From Streptococcaceae bacterium (lineage in GTDB: Bacteria > Bacillota > Bacilli > Lactobacillales > Streptococcaceae), in the NCBI GenBank assembly GCA_031253335.1, contig JAIRWF010000035.1:1-64000 (forward strand): a stretch of 64,000 nucleotides of DNA, in the 5' to 3' direction. Within the stretch, counting starts at the first letter, position 1. Each line of letters opens with the position of its first letter. The notes under the pieces are model-generated. The model worked only from the letters and a program-made list of their open reading frames with translations, had not been told where the DNA came from and made no database searches. Of the stretch, positions 52,441 to 62,547 are shown one piece after another. Made by a program: the position numbers and the translations under genes.

Positions 52441-52900
52441 CAGCCACCTCCTCAGGGACATACGCCCGGATAGACTTCCCATAGCGCAAAAGTTCACGTA
52501 TTGCTGTTGACGTCACATAAGCATACTCAGGCTTTGCAAAGAGCACCACTGTCTCAAGTCCCACGAGTTCTCGATTATAAAAATCCAGACTCGCCTCACC
52601 CGCAACATCATTTACACCGCGCACCGAGCGCACAAGTACTGTTGCACCGAGTTTTTTCGCCTGTTCAGCCGTCAACGTCCCGTCCGACAAACGTACTTCA
52701 ATAGTTTTAGAAGTTGTAAACGTATCTCTCACGAGTTCCAGCCGTTTCTCGACAGACAAAAGCGCCGACTTCTGGGGATTTTCACCTCCCACCAGCACAA
52801 TCAACCGATCAAACAACGCTGCCCCCCGCAGAATCACATCCACATGCCCCAAATGCAGCGGATCAAACGACCCCGCAAACAACCCGATTTTCTCACTCAT
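52424..52900 (-). CDS. coaD: Phosphopantetheine adenylyltransferase
   Basis: IGLFAGSFDPLHLGHVDVILRGA; TSTAIRELLRYGKSI. Confidence 0.96.
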   Translation of the reverse strand: MSEKIGLFAGSFDPLHLGHVDVILRGAALFDRLIVLVGGENPQKSALLSVEKRLELVRDTFTTSKTIEVRLSDGTLTAEQAKKLGATVLVRSVRGVNDVAGEASLDFYNRELVGLETVVLFAKPEYAYVTSTAIRELLRYGKSIRAYVPEEVADALEN

Positions 52901-52928
52901 AGAGCTATTATAGCATATAAAAGCAGCC

Positions 52929-53480
52929 TCACAGCTGCTTTTCATAAATCACGACCCGCGTGATTCCATAAACTTTTTCTTTCCACTTTATTAAGCCCTC
53001 CACTTTGTCTGGCAGCTCAACCTCCCTTGCACTTTCACACACCACTCGAGCACCTGGTGCAAGGAGCGTTTTTTCCTGCAAGTCACAAAGCACCTCAACA
53101 AGCCGCTCCCTCGCATAAGGTGGGTCTAAAAAAATAAGCTCATAGCTCTCTCCCATTAGGGTTACAAGTGCTTGTCTATCCACCATTTTCAAAAGTTCAA
53201 ACTTTTCAGGCACCTTTGTCATCGCGATATTCTCAGCAATCACAGCCTGTGCTGCACGATTTTGATCCACAAGTACGGCACACGCACAGCCTCGTGATAC
53301 TGCCTCAATCCCTAAAGCCCCCGTCCCCGCATAAAGATCAAGCACGCATCCCCCCTCAAAAAAACCACCCAGCATATTAAAAATAGCCCCCCGCACCTTA
53401 TCCGTCGTTGGCCTTGTTACATCACGTCCAGACAAAGTTTTAAGCGTCCGTCCGCCAAATTCTCCCGCTACGATTCGCAT
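52929..53480 (-). CDS. rsmD: 16S rRNA (guanine966-N2)-methyltransferase
   Basis: MRIVAGEFGGRTLKTLSGRDVTRPTTDKVRGAIFNML; LDLYAGTGALGIEAVSRG; FLDPPYA. Confidence 0.96.
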   Translation of the reverse strand: MRIVAGEFGGRTLKTLSGRDVTRPTTDKVRGAIFNMLGGFFEGGCVLDLYAGTGALGIEAVSRGCACAVLVDQNRAAQAVIAENIAMTKVPEKFELLKMVDRQALVTLMGESYELIFLDPPYARERLVEVLCDLQEKTLLAPGARVVCESAREVELPDKVEGLIKWKEKVYGITRVVIYEKQL

Positions 53481-53539
53481 AGACTCATTTTAACACGTTC
53501 ATCCCTGACAAACCCCCAAAGAAGTCGTAAAATATCCCT

Positions 53540-54745
53540 ATGGACGCAAAATCTAAAATTCTTCTGACGGTTGCCATGCTCTTCTCCGCAGCGAACGCCA
53601 TTGCCAACACCTTTCTAAGCGTTTTTCTGATGCGCTCCACCGACAATTCCATCAATCTCATCATCTGGCAAAATATCCTCAATTACCTGGTCCTTCTGCT
53701 TGCTTTCGTCGGCAGCACCCGCCTGTTGAAGCGCTTTACCATTGCCCAAACCTTCCGCGCAGGCATCGCTGCCACCGCCCTCTATTACATCCTCATTCTA
53801 ATCTTCCACACCCATATCGCACCATTCGTTGTCCCGCTTGGCCTCTTCTCTGGGCTCGGATCAGGTCTCTACTGGTTCTCGCTCAACCTCCTCATAGGCG
53901 ACATCGTGAAAGAGCCTATGCAGGCGCGCTTTTTCAGCTACCAGCAGACAGCGGGCTTCATCTTTGGTATCGTCATCCCTGCCCTTTCAGGCTTTCTCAT
54001 TGTCCAATTTACAGGTCTAACAGGCTACTATATCCTCTTTGCAGCCTCCATCCTCGTCTTCGCAGCTGCAATTTTTCTCATCAAAAACATCTCAGGCTTC
54101 AAGCGTGAGCCAGATCTCAACGTTTTCGGTGCTTTGCGCCTGCGTGGCAACAAATTCTGGGCAGCCAACAAAATGCTCGAATTCTCGATAGGCTACAAAA
54201 ACGCCGTCAACTCCCTCGTTTTCATCCTCTTCGCATACCTCCTCTTCACCCACGAAAACATCATCGGGAGCTTTAGCTCTTTGCAGGCCGCTATTTCAGT
54301 CATTTCTTCTCTCATTTTCGCGAGAGCCTTTCGGCAAGCGCATACGCGCGGGGTTTACCTCCTGACAGCTTGTGCGAGTGCTGGTATGTTCATCATCCTC
54401 GCCCTTTTTGCAAATCCCATATCGCTGATTATCGCTTTTATCGTCTTTGGCATTATCCAGTCCTGGGGCAACGCCATCTCAAACGCCGTCAATTACCAAC
54501 TCGCCAGCCGAGCTGGCGGCGGATTCAGTCAACGCGAATATATCATCGCAAGCGAATTCCCCATCGCTGCAGGCCGCATCGGAGGTCTCCTTCTGGCGCT
54601 GCTCCTTGTTATGCTCACCCACTCCGACCTCACCGCCTACCGCCTGCTTTTTGTCAGTATTGCACTCATGTGGCTCATCGAATACTTCTACATCAACCAC
54701 AAAGTCCATTGGCTCGCCGACGAATTCAAAAAAACGGAAAGTTAG
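53540..54745 (+). CDS. MFS transporter
   Basis: Twelve-TM-like hydrophobic protein on the plus strand, unlike neighbours. Confidence 0.85.
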   Translation: MDAKSKILLTVAMLFSAANAIANTFLSVFLMRSTDNSINLIIWQNILNYLVLLLAFVGSTRLLKRFTIAQTFRAGIAATALYYILILIFHTHIAPFVVPLGLFSGLGSGLYWFSLNLLIGDIVKEPMQARFFSYQQTAGFIFGIVIPALSGFLIVQFTGLTGYYILFAASILVFAAAIFLIKNISGFKREPDLNVFGALRLRGNKFWAANKMLEFSIGYKNAVNSLVFILFAYLLFTHENIIGSFSSLQAAISVISSLIFARAFRQAHTRGVYLLTACASAGMFIILALFANPISLIIAFIVFGIIQSWGNAISNAVNYQLASRAGGGFSQREYIIASEFPIAAGRIGGLLLALLLVMLTHSDLTAYRLLFVSIALMWLIEYFYINHKVHWLADEFKKTES

Positions 54746-54756
54746 CTTTCCGTTTT
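54731..54756. terminator. Bidirectional terminator between MFS gene and pepT
   Basis: aaaaacggaaagttagctttccgttttt. Confidence 0.8.
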
Positions 54757-55989
54757 TAGATTGAGCTTCACCATCTCACGCAAGACATCCACCGCTTTTT
54801 CCATGGCTTGTAAGCTGACAAACTCATAGCGGCCGTGCATATTCTCGCCGCCTGCAAAGAGATTCGGCGTAGGAATCCCCATGAAGCTGATTTTTGAGCC
54901 ATCTGTCCCGCCACGTACCGGTTCAATCACAGGTGTGATGCCCAGATTCGTCATGGCTGTCTTCGCGAGTTCAATAATACTCATGTCCTTCTCGATAATC
55001 TGCGCCATGTTGTAGTACTGGTCTTTCATTTCAAAGCTCACGCGAGGTGCGTCAAATTGCGCATTCAAGTCCGCCACGATTTTCTCCACCAAAGCCTTCT
55101 TTTCGGCAAATTTCGCATCGTCATGGTCGCGGATGATATACTGGCTGTCCGCTTCTTCGACCGTGCCGTCGAGTTTTAGCAAGTGATAGAAGCCTTCACG
55201 TCCTTCGGTGAGTTCTGGCCGATCTCCCGCTGGCAACACATTGTGAAAGTCAATCAGCACTTGCAAAGCATTGACCATCTGGCCTTTTGCGGTGCCTGGG
55301 TGAACGTTACGTCCTTGCACATGGAGCTTGAGACCTGCCGCCGAAAAGGTTTCGTACTCAAGCTCGCCCAAAGGTCCGCCATCCACGGTATAAGCAAAGT
55401 CAACATTGAAATCTACGACATCAAAGCGGTCCGCGCCCGTGCCAATTTCCTCATCGACGCCAAATCCCAGACGAATCTCGCCGTGTGGCGTTTCAGGCGC
55501 GATGTTAATCAAGTAATCCGCAAGGGTGATGATTTCTGCCACACCCGATTTATCGTCAGAACCCAGCAAGGTCGTGCCGTCCGTGTGGATCAGCGTTTGC
55601 CCTTTGTAGTTTTTGAGATTGGGGAAATCCTTCGGATCAAGCGTAAAGCCTGAATCCCCCAGCGCAATCACGCTTTTTCCGTCATAATTTTCCAAAATCT
55701 GCGGATTGATGCCTTCTGCGTTGAAATCTGCCGTGTCCATGTGGCTAATCAAGCCCATCTTGCGAATATTTTCATAGCCCTCCGTCGCTGGAATCGTGCC
55801 AATCACGTAGCCGTTGCTCTCAAGATAATGCACGTCTGAGACACCAATGGCCTCAAGCTCTGGGATGATCACGTCCTTTGCAAAAGCCACCTGCGTTGCA
55901 GTAGAAGGCACCGTCGTAGAATCTTCGTCCGAGCGCGTATTCACGCGCACATAGCGCAAAAAGCGCTCTAAAAGTTTATCGTAAGTCAT
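54742..55989 (-). CDS. pepT: Peptidase T
   Basis: [75 protein letters not shown]. Confidence 0.97.
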   Translation of the reverse strand: MTYDKLLERFLRYVRVNTRSDEDSTTVPSTATQVAFAKDVIIPELEAIGVSDVHYLESNGYVIGTIPATEGYENIRKMGLISHMDTADFNAEGINPQILENYDGKSVIALGDSGFTLDPKDFPNLKNYKGQTLIHTDGTTLLGSDDKSGVAEIITLADYLINIAPETPHGEIRLGFGVDEEIGTGADRFDVVDFNVDFAYTVDGGPLGELEYETFSAAGLKLHVQGRNVHPGTAKGQMVNALQVLIDFHNVLPAGDRPELTEGREGFYHLLKLDGTVEEADSQYIIRDHDDAKFAEKKALVEKIVADLNAQFDAPRVSFEMKDQYYNMAQIIEKDMSIIELAKTAMTNLGITPVIEPVRGGTDGSKISFMGIPTPNLFAGGENMHGRYEFVSLQAMEKAVDVLREMVKLNLKTES

Positions 55990-56040
55990 AGCTTAAGTAT
56001 AAGAAAAAGCTGACTACTTGTCAACTTTCTATCTTCTTAC

Positions 56041-56631
56041 CTATTTTCCAAACTCCAGCGCATAGTCAGGTGCATACGTCCCAAAACTTTCGATAGAAAC
56101 CTGCGTACCAGGATAAGGCGCATGAATAAACTGATGATGACCAATATAGATGCCGACATGACCGCCTCCATCAAAGACCAGAACATCACCTACTTTTGCT
56201 TGTGATAAGGGCACTTCTCGCCCCTGTGCGATTTGGTCATAGGAGGAACGTCCAATAGACATCCCTGTCACTTCGTGATAGACGTAGCTTGTTAAACCTG
56301 AGCAATCAAAACCCGCGGGACTATCGCCCCCATAGACATAGGGGACACCCAGATACTTTTTCGCATCCGCAACAATCTTGACACCAGTAGCTTTAAGGGA
56401 TGCACCTTTTACTTTGTGCGCATTATGTTGGTAGGCGTATGCCTCCACCTGAGAAATACTCCCCGTTACAAGTCCTTCATTTGGCGTCTGAGACTTAATC
56501 GCTTGTTTGACGGGCTGCATTTGAGAAAGCACATCAGTGGAAGCGGCCTGAGCAGTCGGACCTACTAATAACGAGATTCCTAGAGTAGCTATCGTAAGAA
56601 TGACTGGGCGAGAAATTTTTTTGAACAACAC
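56041..56631 (-). CDS. Secreted NlpC/P60 peptidoglycan hydrolase
   Basis: Signal peptide; YLGVPYVYGGDSPAGFDCSGLTSYVYHEVTG; GDVLVFDGGGHVGIYIGHHQFIHAP. Confidence 0.94.
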   Translation of the reverse strand: MLFKKISRPVILTIATLGISLLVGPTAQAASTDVLSQMQPVKQAIKSQTPNEGLVTGSISQVEAYAYQHNAHKVKGASLKATGVKIVADAKKYLGVPYVYGGDSPAGFDCSGLTSYVYHEVTGMSIGRSSYDQIAQGREVPLSQAKVGDVLVFDGGGHVGIYIGHHQFIHAPYPGTQVSIESFGTYAPDYALEFGK

Positions 56632-56739
56632 AAAGGGGATTATAACACACTATTTTCTCTATTTTTTCGCATTTTCTAGCTTTAACAAAATTGTTGTCTC
56701 CTTGTTATTTTGTCATGCTTTTGTCACACAATGAAGGAA

Positions 56740-58392
56740 TCAACTGAGTCCTTCAATCTCTCCCTCATCTGAGATCGTCATGCGCAGTGCCGCAGGCTCT
56801 TTTGGAAGTCCAGGCATCGTCAAGACTTTCCCCGTCAAAGCGACGATAAAGCCTGCGCCTAATTTTGGAATTAAACGCCTGACGTGCAAGGTCCAGCCTT
56901 CAGGAGCCCCCAAAACTTTTGCATCATCGGAAAAGCTTGCGGGGGTCTTTGCCACACAAATGGGCAAATCCTGCCAGCCATTTGCCTCAATTTCTGCCAA
57001 GTCTGTCTGTGCTTCTTCCGACAACTCCCAAGCCTCGCCCCCATAATACTTCGTCAACTTCCAAAGTTTCTTGTCCAGCGTTTGATTTTCATTTTGCAAC
57101 GATTCAAATTGAGCAGATTCTTGGCTTGCCGTCTTCACTAGCTCCGCCAGTTTCACAGCACCCTTGGAGCCTTCCACAAAGCTGGAAATGACCTCCGCCG
57201 AAATGCCACACTCAGACACAAGCTCCTTCAGTCGCGAAATTTCAGCTTCCGTATCCGTCCCAAAGCGATTTATCGCGACCACCACTGGCGCACCAAACTT
57301 TTGCATATTGCGAATATGGCGACGCAGATTGATAAATCCTGCTTCCAAAGCAGCTACATCCTCTACATTGTAATTTTCAGCTCCTCCATGGAATTTTAAG
57401 GCTCGACAGGTCGCGACAATGACCACAACATCAGGCGATTTTCCGAGTACTGGCGATACAATATCCATAAATTTCTCTGCGCCCAGATCTGCCCCAAATC
57501 CTGCTTCCGTCACCGCCCAATCGCCATATGTCAACGCTGCTTGAGTGGCTAAAATCGAGTTACAACCATGCGCAATATTTGCAAAGGGTCCACCATGCAC
57601 AAAAGCCGCATTACCTTCTAGCGTCTGTACCAAATTTGGCTTCAGCGCAACTTTCAATAAAATCGCTGCTGCATCCACACAGCCCAAATCTGTGACTGTG
57701 ACTGGTTTTCCTACTGTATTAAAAGCCACCACGATACGCCCCAAGCGTTTTTTCAAATCCGCAAGACCCGTTGCAAGACAAAAGACTGCCATGATTTCAG
57801 AGGCGACAACAATATCAAAGCCATCCTGACGTTCAACCCCATTGACTTTCGCACCTTGTCCCACCGTAATCTCCCGCAAGACCCGATCATTCGTATCGAC
57901 GACACGCTTCCACAGCACTCGCTCAGGGTCAATATCAAGCGTGCCCTGATAGATATGATTATCCAAGACAGCTGCAATGAGGTTATTCGCCGCTGCAATC
58001 GCCGCGAAATCCCCCGTAAAATGCAAATTGATGTCTTCCATGGGGATGACTTGCGCGTAACCCCCGCCCGCAGCACCGCCCTTCATGCCAAAAACAGGCC
58101 CCATGGACGGTTCACGAAGCGCTAATACCGCTTTTTCACCGATTGCATTTAAGCCATCTGCGAGACCTATGGATACGGTGGTTTTCCCTTCGCCAGCGGG
58201 TGTCGGGCTCATCGCAGTGACAAGTACCAATTTCCCTACTTTTTGAGCGTCAAAGTTCTTCGTTGCAACTTTTACTTTGTCCCAGCCGTAAGGCGTTAAG
58301 TTCTTATGCTTAATGCCCAGTTTCTCAGCAATATCAGCAATCGGAGCCGCTTTACTCTCCGCTTCTCGTGCTATTTCAATATCTGTTTTCAT
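56740..58392 (-). CDS. fhs: Formate-tetrahydrofolate ligase
   Basis: MKTDIEIAREAESKAAPIADIAEKLGIKHKNLTPYGWDKVKV; TPAGEGKTTVSIGLADGL; start chosen after AGAGGAAAT. Confidence 0.97.
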   Translation of the reverse strand: MKTDIEIAREAESKAAPIADIAEKLGIKHKNLTPYGWDKVKVATKNFDAQKVGKLVLVTAMSPTPAGEGKTTVSIGLADGLNAIGEKAVLALREPSMGPVFGMKGGAAGGGYAQVIPMEDINLHFTGDFAAIAAANNLIAAVLDNHIYQGTLDIDPERVLWKRVVDTNDRVLREITVGQGAKVNGVERQDGFDIVVASEIMAVFCLATGLADLKKRLGRIVVAFNTVGKPVTVTDLGCVDAAAILLKVALKPNLVQTLEGNAAFVHGGPFANIAHGCNSILATQAALTYGDWAVTEAGFGADLGAEKFMDIVSPVLGKSPDVVVIVATCRALKFHGGAENYNVEDVAALEAGFINLRRHIRNMQKFGAPVVVAINRFGTDTEAEISRLKELVSECGISAEVISSFVEGSKGAVKLAELVKTASQESAQFESLQNENQTLDKKLWKLTKYYGGEAWELSEEAQTDLAEIEANGWQDLPICVAKTPASFSDDAKVLGAPEGWTLHVRRLIPKLGAGFIVALTGKVLTMPGLPKEPAALRMTISDEGEIEGLS

Positions 58393-58399
58393 ATTGATT

Positions 58400-58515
58400 T
58401 CCTCTAAAAACTTTCTTTTTCGTCCAACCACGCGATAACGCTCGGCGAAATCGCCGAGTAAATAAACGTGTCGCTGAGTTGGTCTTCAAAAGAAAACCAG
58501 TTTTTAGACACGCCC
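58400..58515 (-). repeat. Structured intergenic element (member B), 5' leader position of fhs
   Basis: Minus strand gggcgtgtctaaaaactgg...CTCGGCGAttTCGCCGAG...agtttttagaggaaat; aligns along its length to member A. Confidence 0.75.
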
Positions 58516-58530
58516 TCTTCATTTTAACAA

Positions 58531-58552
58531 AAAAAGAGCACAAAGCTCTTTT
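58531..58552 (-). terminator. mapZ terminator
   Basis: aaaaagagcacaaagctcttttt. Confidence 0.75.
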
Positions 58553-60330
58553 TAATAATCCAACGGATCACCTTTTCCATTACCAAAGTAATAGCCTGTC
58601 TTACAGTTGATGGTCATGATATAGCTCCCATCTGGACGATAGAGATTGTAGTAGCCACAAACTTCTGGCGTCGTGGTGCCTACGATTTTACCATCAGCCC
58701 CATAGAGGTTTCCATTCGTCGTGTGAATAGCTACAGGCTGCAAGATATAAGCATTACCTGAGATGTAGCCACGGGAGCGCGCCGTAGCAAGAATATTCGC
58801 AAGGACACCCGGAGCCCAGCTAAATGCAGGATCGTTTGGATTGAGGCCTGCCTGCGGTTGGACGCGCGCATTTGAGTTATCTGGCGAGACACCATATGGG
58901 TTTTGTGAATACGTACCTGATCCTGTTGCACTGGATTGTGGGTTAGCCGCAGCAGCTTTACTGGCAGCGGCAGCCTTACTTGCAGCAGCTGAGGAGCTAC
59001 TTGCACTCAGTTCCTGAGCTTTCGCAATCGCAAGCGCCTCTTGAAGCTGCTTATCAATACTACTATTTTTAGAGCTCAACGTAGGAACGCTCACGTTTGC
59101 CTTAAGCTTTGGATTGCTAGCAATCTTGCCATCCACAATAATCGGTGCTTCAAACAGTGCATTGACCGTCTTTATCGCTGAAATGTCTGAAGACAAGTTC
59201 TCATAATCCGTTTGATAAGTTTTGTAGGACTTGTCGTTCGGCGAGAGCTTGTCTAAGTCATCTCCCAGAGCGGTCAATTTATCAAAGTGATCATTTTTCA
59301 ATGCCGTTTGTTTACTATTCGTGAAAAACGCTGCATAATCTTGCTTAAAGTTATTTGCAGCTTGCGACTGTTGCATCGCAAGTTTCTTGGTCTGAGCCTG
59401 ATGCTGTTGCTCTCCGTGGTAGAGGGCAACACCGCCTCCAACGAGTGCAAGAGCGGCCACAACGCTCACCCAGATGATGACCGACTTACGCCCTGAACTA
59501 GGCTTTTCCTTCTCATCTTCTGGCGTTTCATCCCCCATTTCTTCTAAAACGGGAGTAGCCTCTGTTTTCTCATCTCGTGAAGGCTCTCCTGGGAGTACAA
59601 CTGTCTGTTCTACAGGCGCTGCCACAATCGCATCAAACCTAGAACTAGTTGATTCAGAGGTATCTTTAGAAGCATCTACAGGGACCTCGCTAGATGTTTC
59701 AGAGACTGATGCCTGCATCTCTTCACTCTCTAAAGAGTCCGTATTTTCAGTATCTTGAAGGTCAATCTTCTCAGCTGCCAGTGGAAGCGGAAAAACAACG
59801 TGCTGTGTTGCACTGAAAGGACTTCCAGAATCCTCTTCAGGAGTTGCATCTAGGATTTCCCCTTCAACAGCCTCATCAGGTGTTTCCACTGAAAGAGACG
59901 GCTCATTTTCTTCAGAGTTTGCCTCTGGTAAGGCGCTCTCACTTTCAGAACTACTTTCTCCCTCAATCGTAACAGCTTCAATCTTATCAAAAGTTGCAGA
60001 TGGTGCAGCACTTTCAGAGGTTTCTGAAGTCTCAGTCTCTCCATTCGTTGCAATAACTGCACGCTCTTTTTTGACAAGATCATCCAAATCCGTTGCTTGC
60101 CCAAATCCTGCACGCACTTCTTCAACCTCTTCACGATGCTTGCGGACATATTTATCAAGGGGACTTTCTGTGAGAACATTCTCTGTTTCCACTGCTGCCG
60201 CCTCATCCTGAACTTCTTCAATCGTCAAGTCATCAGAAAGGTTCGCAAAATCAAGTGTCGCCTCGCGATGCACTTGGCTTTCGGAGTTGTTCGCACTTGA
60301 TGTACTTGGTTGAGAAGATTCTTCGCTCAT
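58552..60330 (-). CDS. mapZ: MapZ/LocZ-type midcell-anchored division protein
   Basis: Cytoplasmic ESPLDKYVRKHREEVEEVRAGF, single TM (KSVIIWVSVVAALALVGGGVALY), extracellular C-domain ending GYYNLYRPDGSYIMTINCKTGYYFGNGKGDPLDY; between fhs and the rlmL-like/rnpB/gpsB cluster. Confidence 0.85.
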   Translation of the reverse strand: MSEESSQPSTSSANNSESQVHREATLDFANLSDDLTIEEVQDEAAAVETENVLTESPLDKYVRKHREEVEEVRAGFGQATDLDDLVKKERAVIATNGETETSETSESAAPSATFDKIEAVTIEGESSSESESALPEANSEENEPSLSVETPDEAVEGEILDATPEEDSGSPFSATQHVVFPLPLAAEKIDLQDTENTDSLESEEMQASVSETSSEVPVDASKDTSESTSSRFDAIVAAPVEQTVVLPGEPSRDEKTEATPVLEEMGDETPEDEKEKPSSGRKSVIIWVSVVAALALVGGGVALYHGEQQHQAQTKKLAMQQSQAANNFKQDYAAFFTNSKQTALKNDHFDKLTALGDDLDKLSPNDKSYKTYQTDYENLSSDISAIKTVNALFEAPIIVDGKIASNPKLKANVSVPTLSSKNSSIDKQLQEALAIAKAQELSASSSSAAASKAAAASKAAAANPQSSATGSGTYSQNPYGVSPDNSNARVQPQAGLNPNDPAFSWAPGVLANILATARSRGYISGNAYILQPVAIHTTNGNLYGADGKIVGTTTPEVCGYYNLYRPDGSYIMTINCKTGYYFGNGKGDPLDY

Positions 60331-60357
60331 GTGGCTCCTTAAATGGGCTTTTGGAAA

Positions 60358-61347
60358 TTATTTTGGCTGAATATTACCGTTTTGAAAGACGGAGGCAACA
60401 AAGGTACCATTTTCTTGGTAGATATTCATAACCGTTGCATTCGCTGGGATGAACTTTGGATTGGCGCCGACACTAATACCTGCAGATTGCAATGCGCTGA
60501 TAGCATCCTGTGGGCTCCAGCCAAGCGGCCAGCTTCCAGAACCATTGTAGTTGGGGTCAAGCGCAACGCCTGCGCCAACATCGCTTGAAACAGAGTTAAT
60601 CAATTTCTGACGTGCTGATAGACTAGCAGACGATGCGGCAGAACTAGCTGAAACGATGGTCGTGGAGTGTGTGACCTCACTTGATGAAACGCTAGAGGTA
60701 ACACTTGAGCTACTTGCTGGTGTTGCTTTAATCGTATCCCCATGATTATTCAGTAATGTAAAGACACCTGCTGCAATGAGAATCAATGCAATAATTGCTA
60801 AAACAACAGGCACAATACGACTAGGTCGTGAGGGTCCAGTACTCCCCATTTCTTGCTGTTTCTTGTCTGAGCGTGCAGGGGTTTTTTCTGAATTAGCAGG
60901 TACGGGAGCTGCTTCAGCTGATTTTTGGTCAGCTGGAGTTTCTGGTACCCCGTTTGAGGCAGTAGGTGTCTCTGGTGCTTCTTGAGGATTTGTGGCCGCT
61001 AGAGGAGCTTCTGAGGGTACAGGAGCTATTTCGGCAGGTGTGACACTATCAAAAACTGCTTCTGAGCTTTCTGGACTTGCCTCAACAGCTGGATCAGCTT
61101 CGGTTTCAGAAACTTCTGCGTTTTCTGGGGCACTACTTGCAGGCGTTTCACTTGGTGTTCTCGCAGCCAACGCTTCTGCGGTAAGTTCTGGAGCTACTTC
61201 TGGTGTAGCACCTTCTTTGCGTCCAGCGACTTCATTTTTTTGCCCATCCAATATCGCTTGGATGCGTGCAATTTTTTCTTCAAAGGTCTCATTTGACTCA
61301 ACACTAGAGGGGGATTTGAGTTCCTCATTTTCATCTGCCATGTTCAT
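60358..61347 (-). CDS. Single-pass membrane protein, acidic/Ala-Pro-rich cytoplasmic part, small extracellular domain
   Basis: FEEKIARIQAILDGQKNE; TM RIVPVVLAIIALILIAAGVFTLL; C-terminus ATVMNIYQENGTFVASVFQNGNIQPK. Confidence 0.8.
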   Translation of the reverse strand: MNMADENEELKSPSSVESNETFEEKIARIQAILDGQKNEVAGRKEGATPEVAPELTAEALAARTPSETPASSAPENAEVSETEADPAVEASPESSEAVFDSVTPAEIAPVPSEAPLAATNPQEAPETPTASNGVPETPADQKSAEAAPVPANSEKTPARSDKKQQEMGSTGPSRPSRIVPVVLAIIALILIAAGVFTLLNNHGDTIKATPASSSSVTSSVSSSEVTHSTTIVSASSAASSASLSARQKLINSVSSDVGAGVALDPNYNGSGSWPLGWSPQDAISALQSAGISVGANPKFIPANATVMNIYQENGTFVASVFQNGNIQPK

Positions 61348-61352
61348 TTCTC

Positions 61353-62516
61353 CTAATCTTTTTTGGGACGTTCTCCAAAGAACTGATAATAGTCGGTTCT
61401 CAATGTCCCATTATATAATTTACGTTTTTTGTTGGCTTTTGCGCCATAGAGCGCTTCAAAGCTCTCGTTACTAGTCAAGATGTACTTGGACCAGGTTTTT
61501 AGAGGCCGCAATGCCTCGCCCATCTCTTGATAAAGGGCTTGTGCTTCTTCTTGCTCAAGCAAACGCTCGCCATAAGGCGGATTTGAAACAATCACACCAT
61601 CGAGTTGCGCGCTTGTAAAATCCTGCAAGCGCATCTCTTTATATTTTACCACATTTTCAAGGCCAAGTGCAAGCGTATTACGTCGTGAAATGGCAATCAT
61701 TTGAGGGTCATTATCAATGCCCGTGATATCAAGACTTAAATCTCGTTTTGCGAGCCCTTGCGCCTCTATTTTCAGCTCTGAAAGCAGTTGCAAATCACTC
61801 TGCGTCCAGTTTTCAAAAGCAAAATGCCGATGAAGACCTGGCGCCATATGAAGTGCTGCCATAGCTGCTTCAAGCACAATCGTCCCAGAGCCACAAGTTA
61901 TGTCCACAAAAGGACGCGTCGGATTCACCAGCCAATTGGTCATGAGAACGAGCGCTGCCGCAAAATTTTCTTTCAAAGGCGCTCCACCGTGTTCCTGACG
62001 GTAGCCGCGTTTGAAGAGAGAATCGCCTGTCGTATCAATGGTTAAGGTTGCAAAATCTTTGTTAAGTGCTATTTCAATGCGGTATTCAGGACCCGTCTCT
62101 TGCAAAGCCTGATTTTCTGGGCGATGATAGACTTCTTGAAGTTTTTTCACAATCGCTTTTTTCGTAATAGACTGCACAGAAGGTTCATTGTGGAGCTGTG
62201 ATTTCACGGATTTGGCCTTAGCCACGGGGAACTTAGCGCCTAAAGGGATAAAATCCTCCCAATTCAACGTATAAACTTGATCGAAAAGTGTCTCAAAGGT
62301 TTTTGCCTGAAATTCACCCATGACGATTTTCACGCGATCGGCCGTGCGCAGCCAGAGATTGGCTCGCATCATGTCAGTGAAATTCCCATCAAAAAAAATT
62401 CTGGAACGGTCGTCGATTCGAACATTCTGGAAGTTAAGGTCACGGAGTTCACGTGCTGTGAGTGATTCAATCCCAGCAGCTGCGGTGACTTGAAAAGTAA
62501 GATTTTCTATTTTCAT
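61353..62516 (-). CDS. THUMP-domain class I rRNA methyltransferase (RlmL-like)
   Basis: THUMP N-terminus; RPFVDITCGSGTIVLEAAMAA; VIVSNPPYGERLLEQEEAQALYQEMGEAL. Confidence 0.93.
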   Translation of the reverse strand: MKIENLTFQVTAAAGIESLTARELRDLNFQNVRIDDRSRIFFDGNFTDMMRANLWLRTADRVKIVMGEFQAKTFETLFDQVYTLNWEDFIPLGAKFPVAKAKSVKSQLHNEPSVQSITKKAIVKKLQEVYHRPENQALQETGPEYRIEIALNKDFATLTIDTTGDSLFKRGYRQEHGGAPLKENFAAALVLMTNWLVNPTRPFVDITCGSGTIVLEAAMAALHMAPGLHRHFAFENWTQSDLQLLSELKIEAQGLAKRDLSLDITGIDNDPQMIAISRRNTLALGLENVVKYKEMRLQDFTSAQLDGVIVSNPPYGERLLEQEEAQALYQEMGEALRPLKTWSKYILTSNESFEALYGAKANKKRKLYNGTLRTDYYQFFGERPKKD

Positions 62517-62547
62517 TCTAATTTTTCATAAAAACCGGCTTTCGCCG

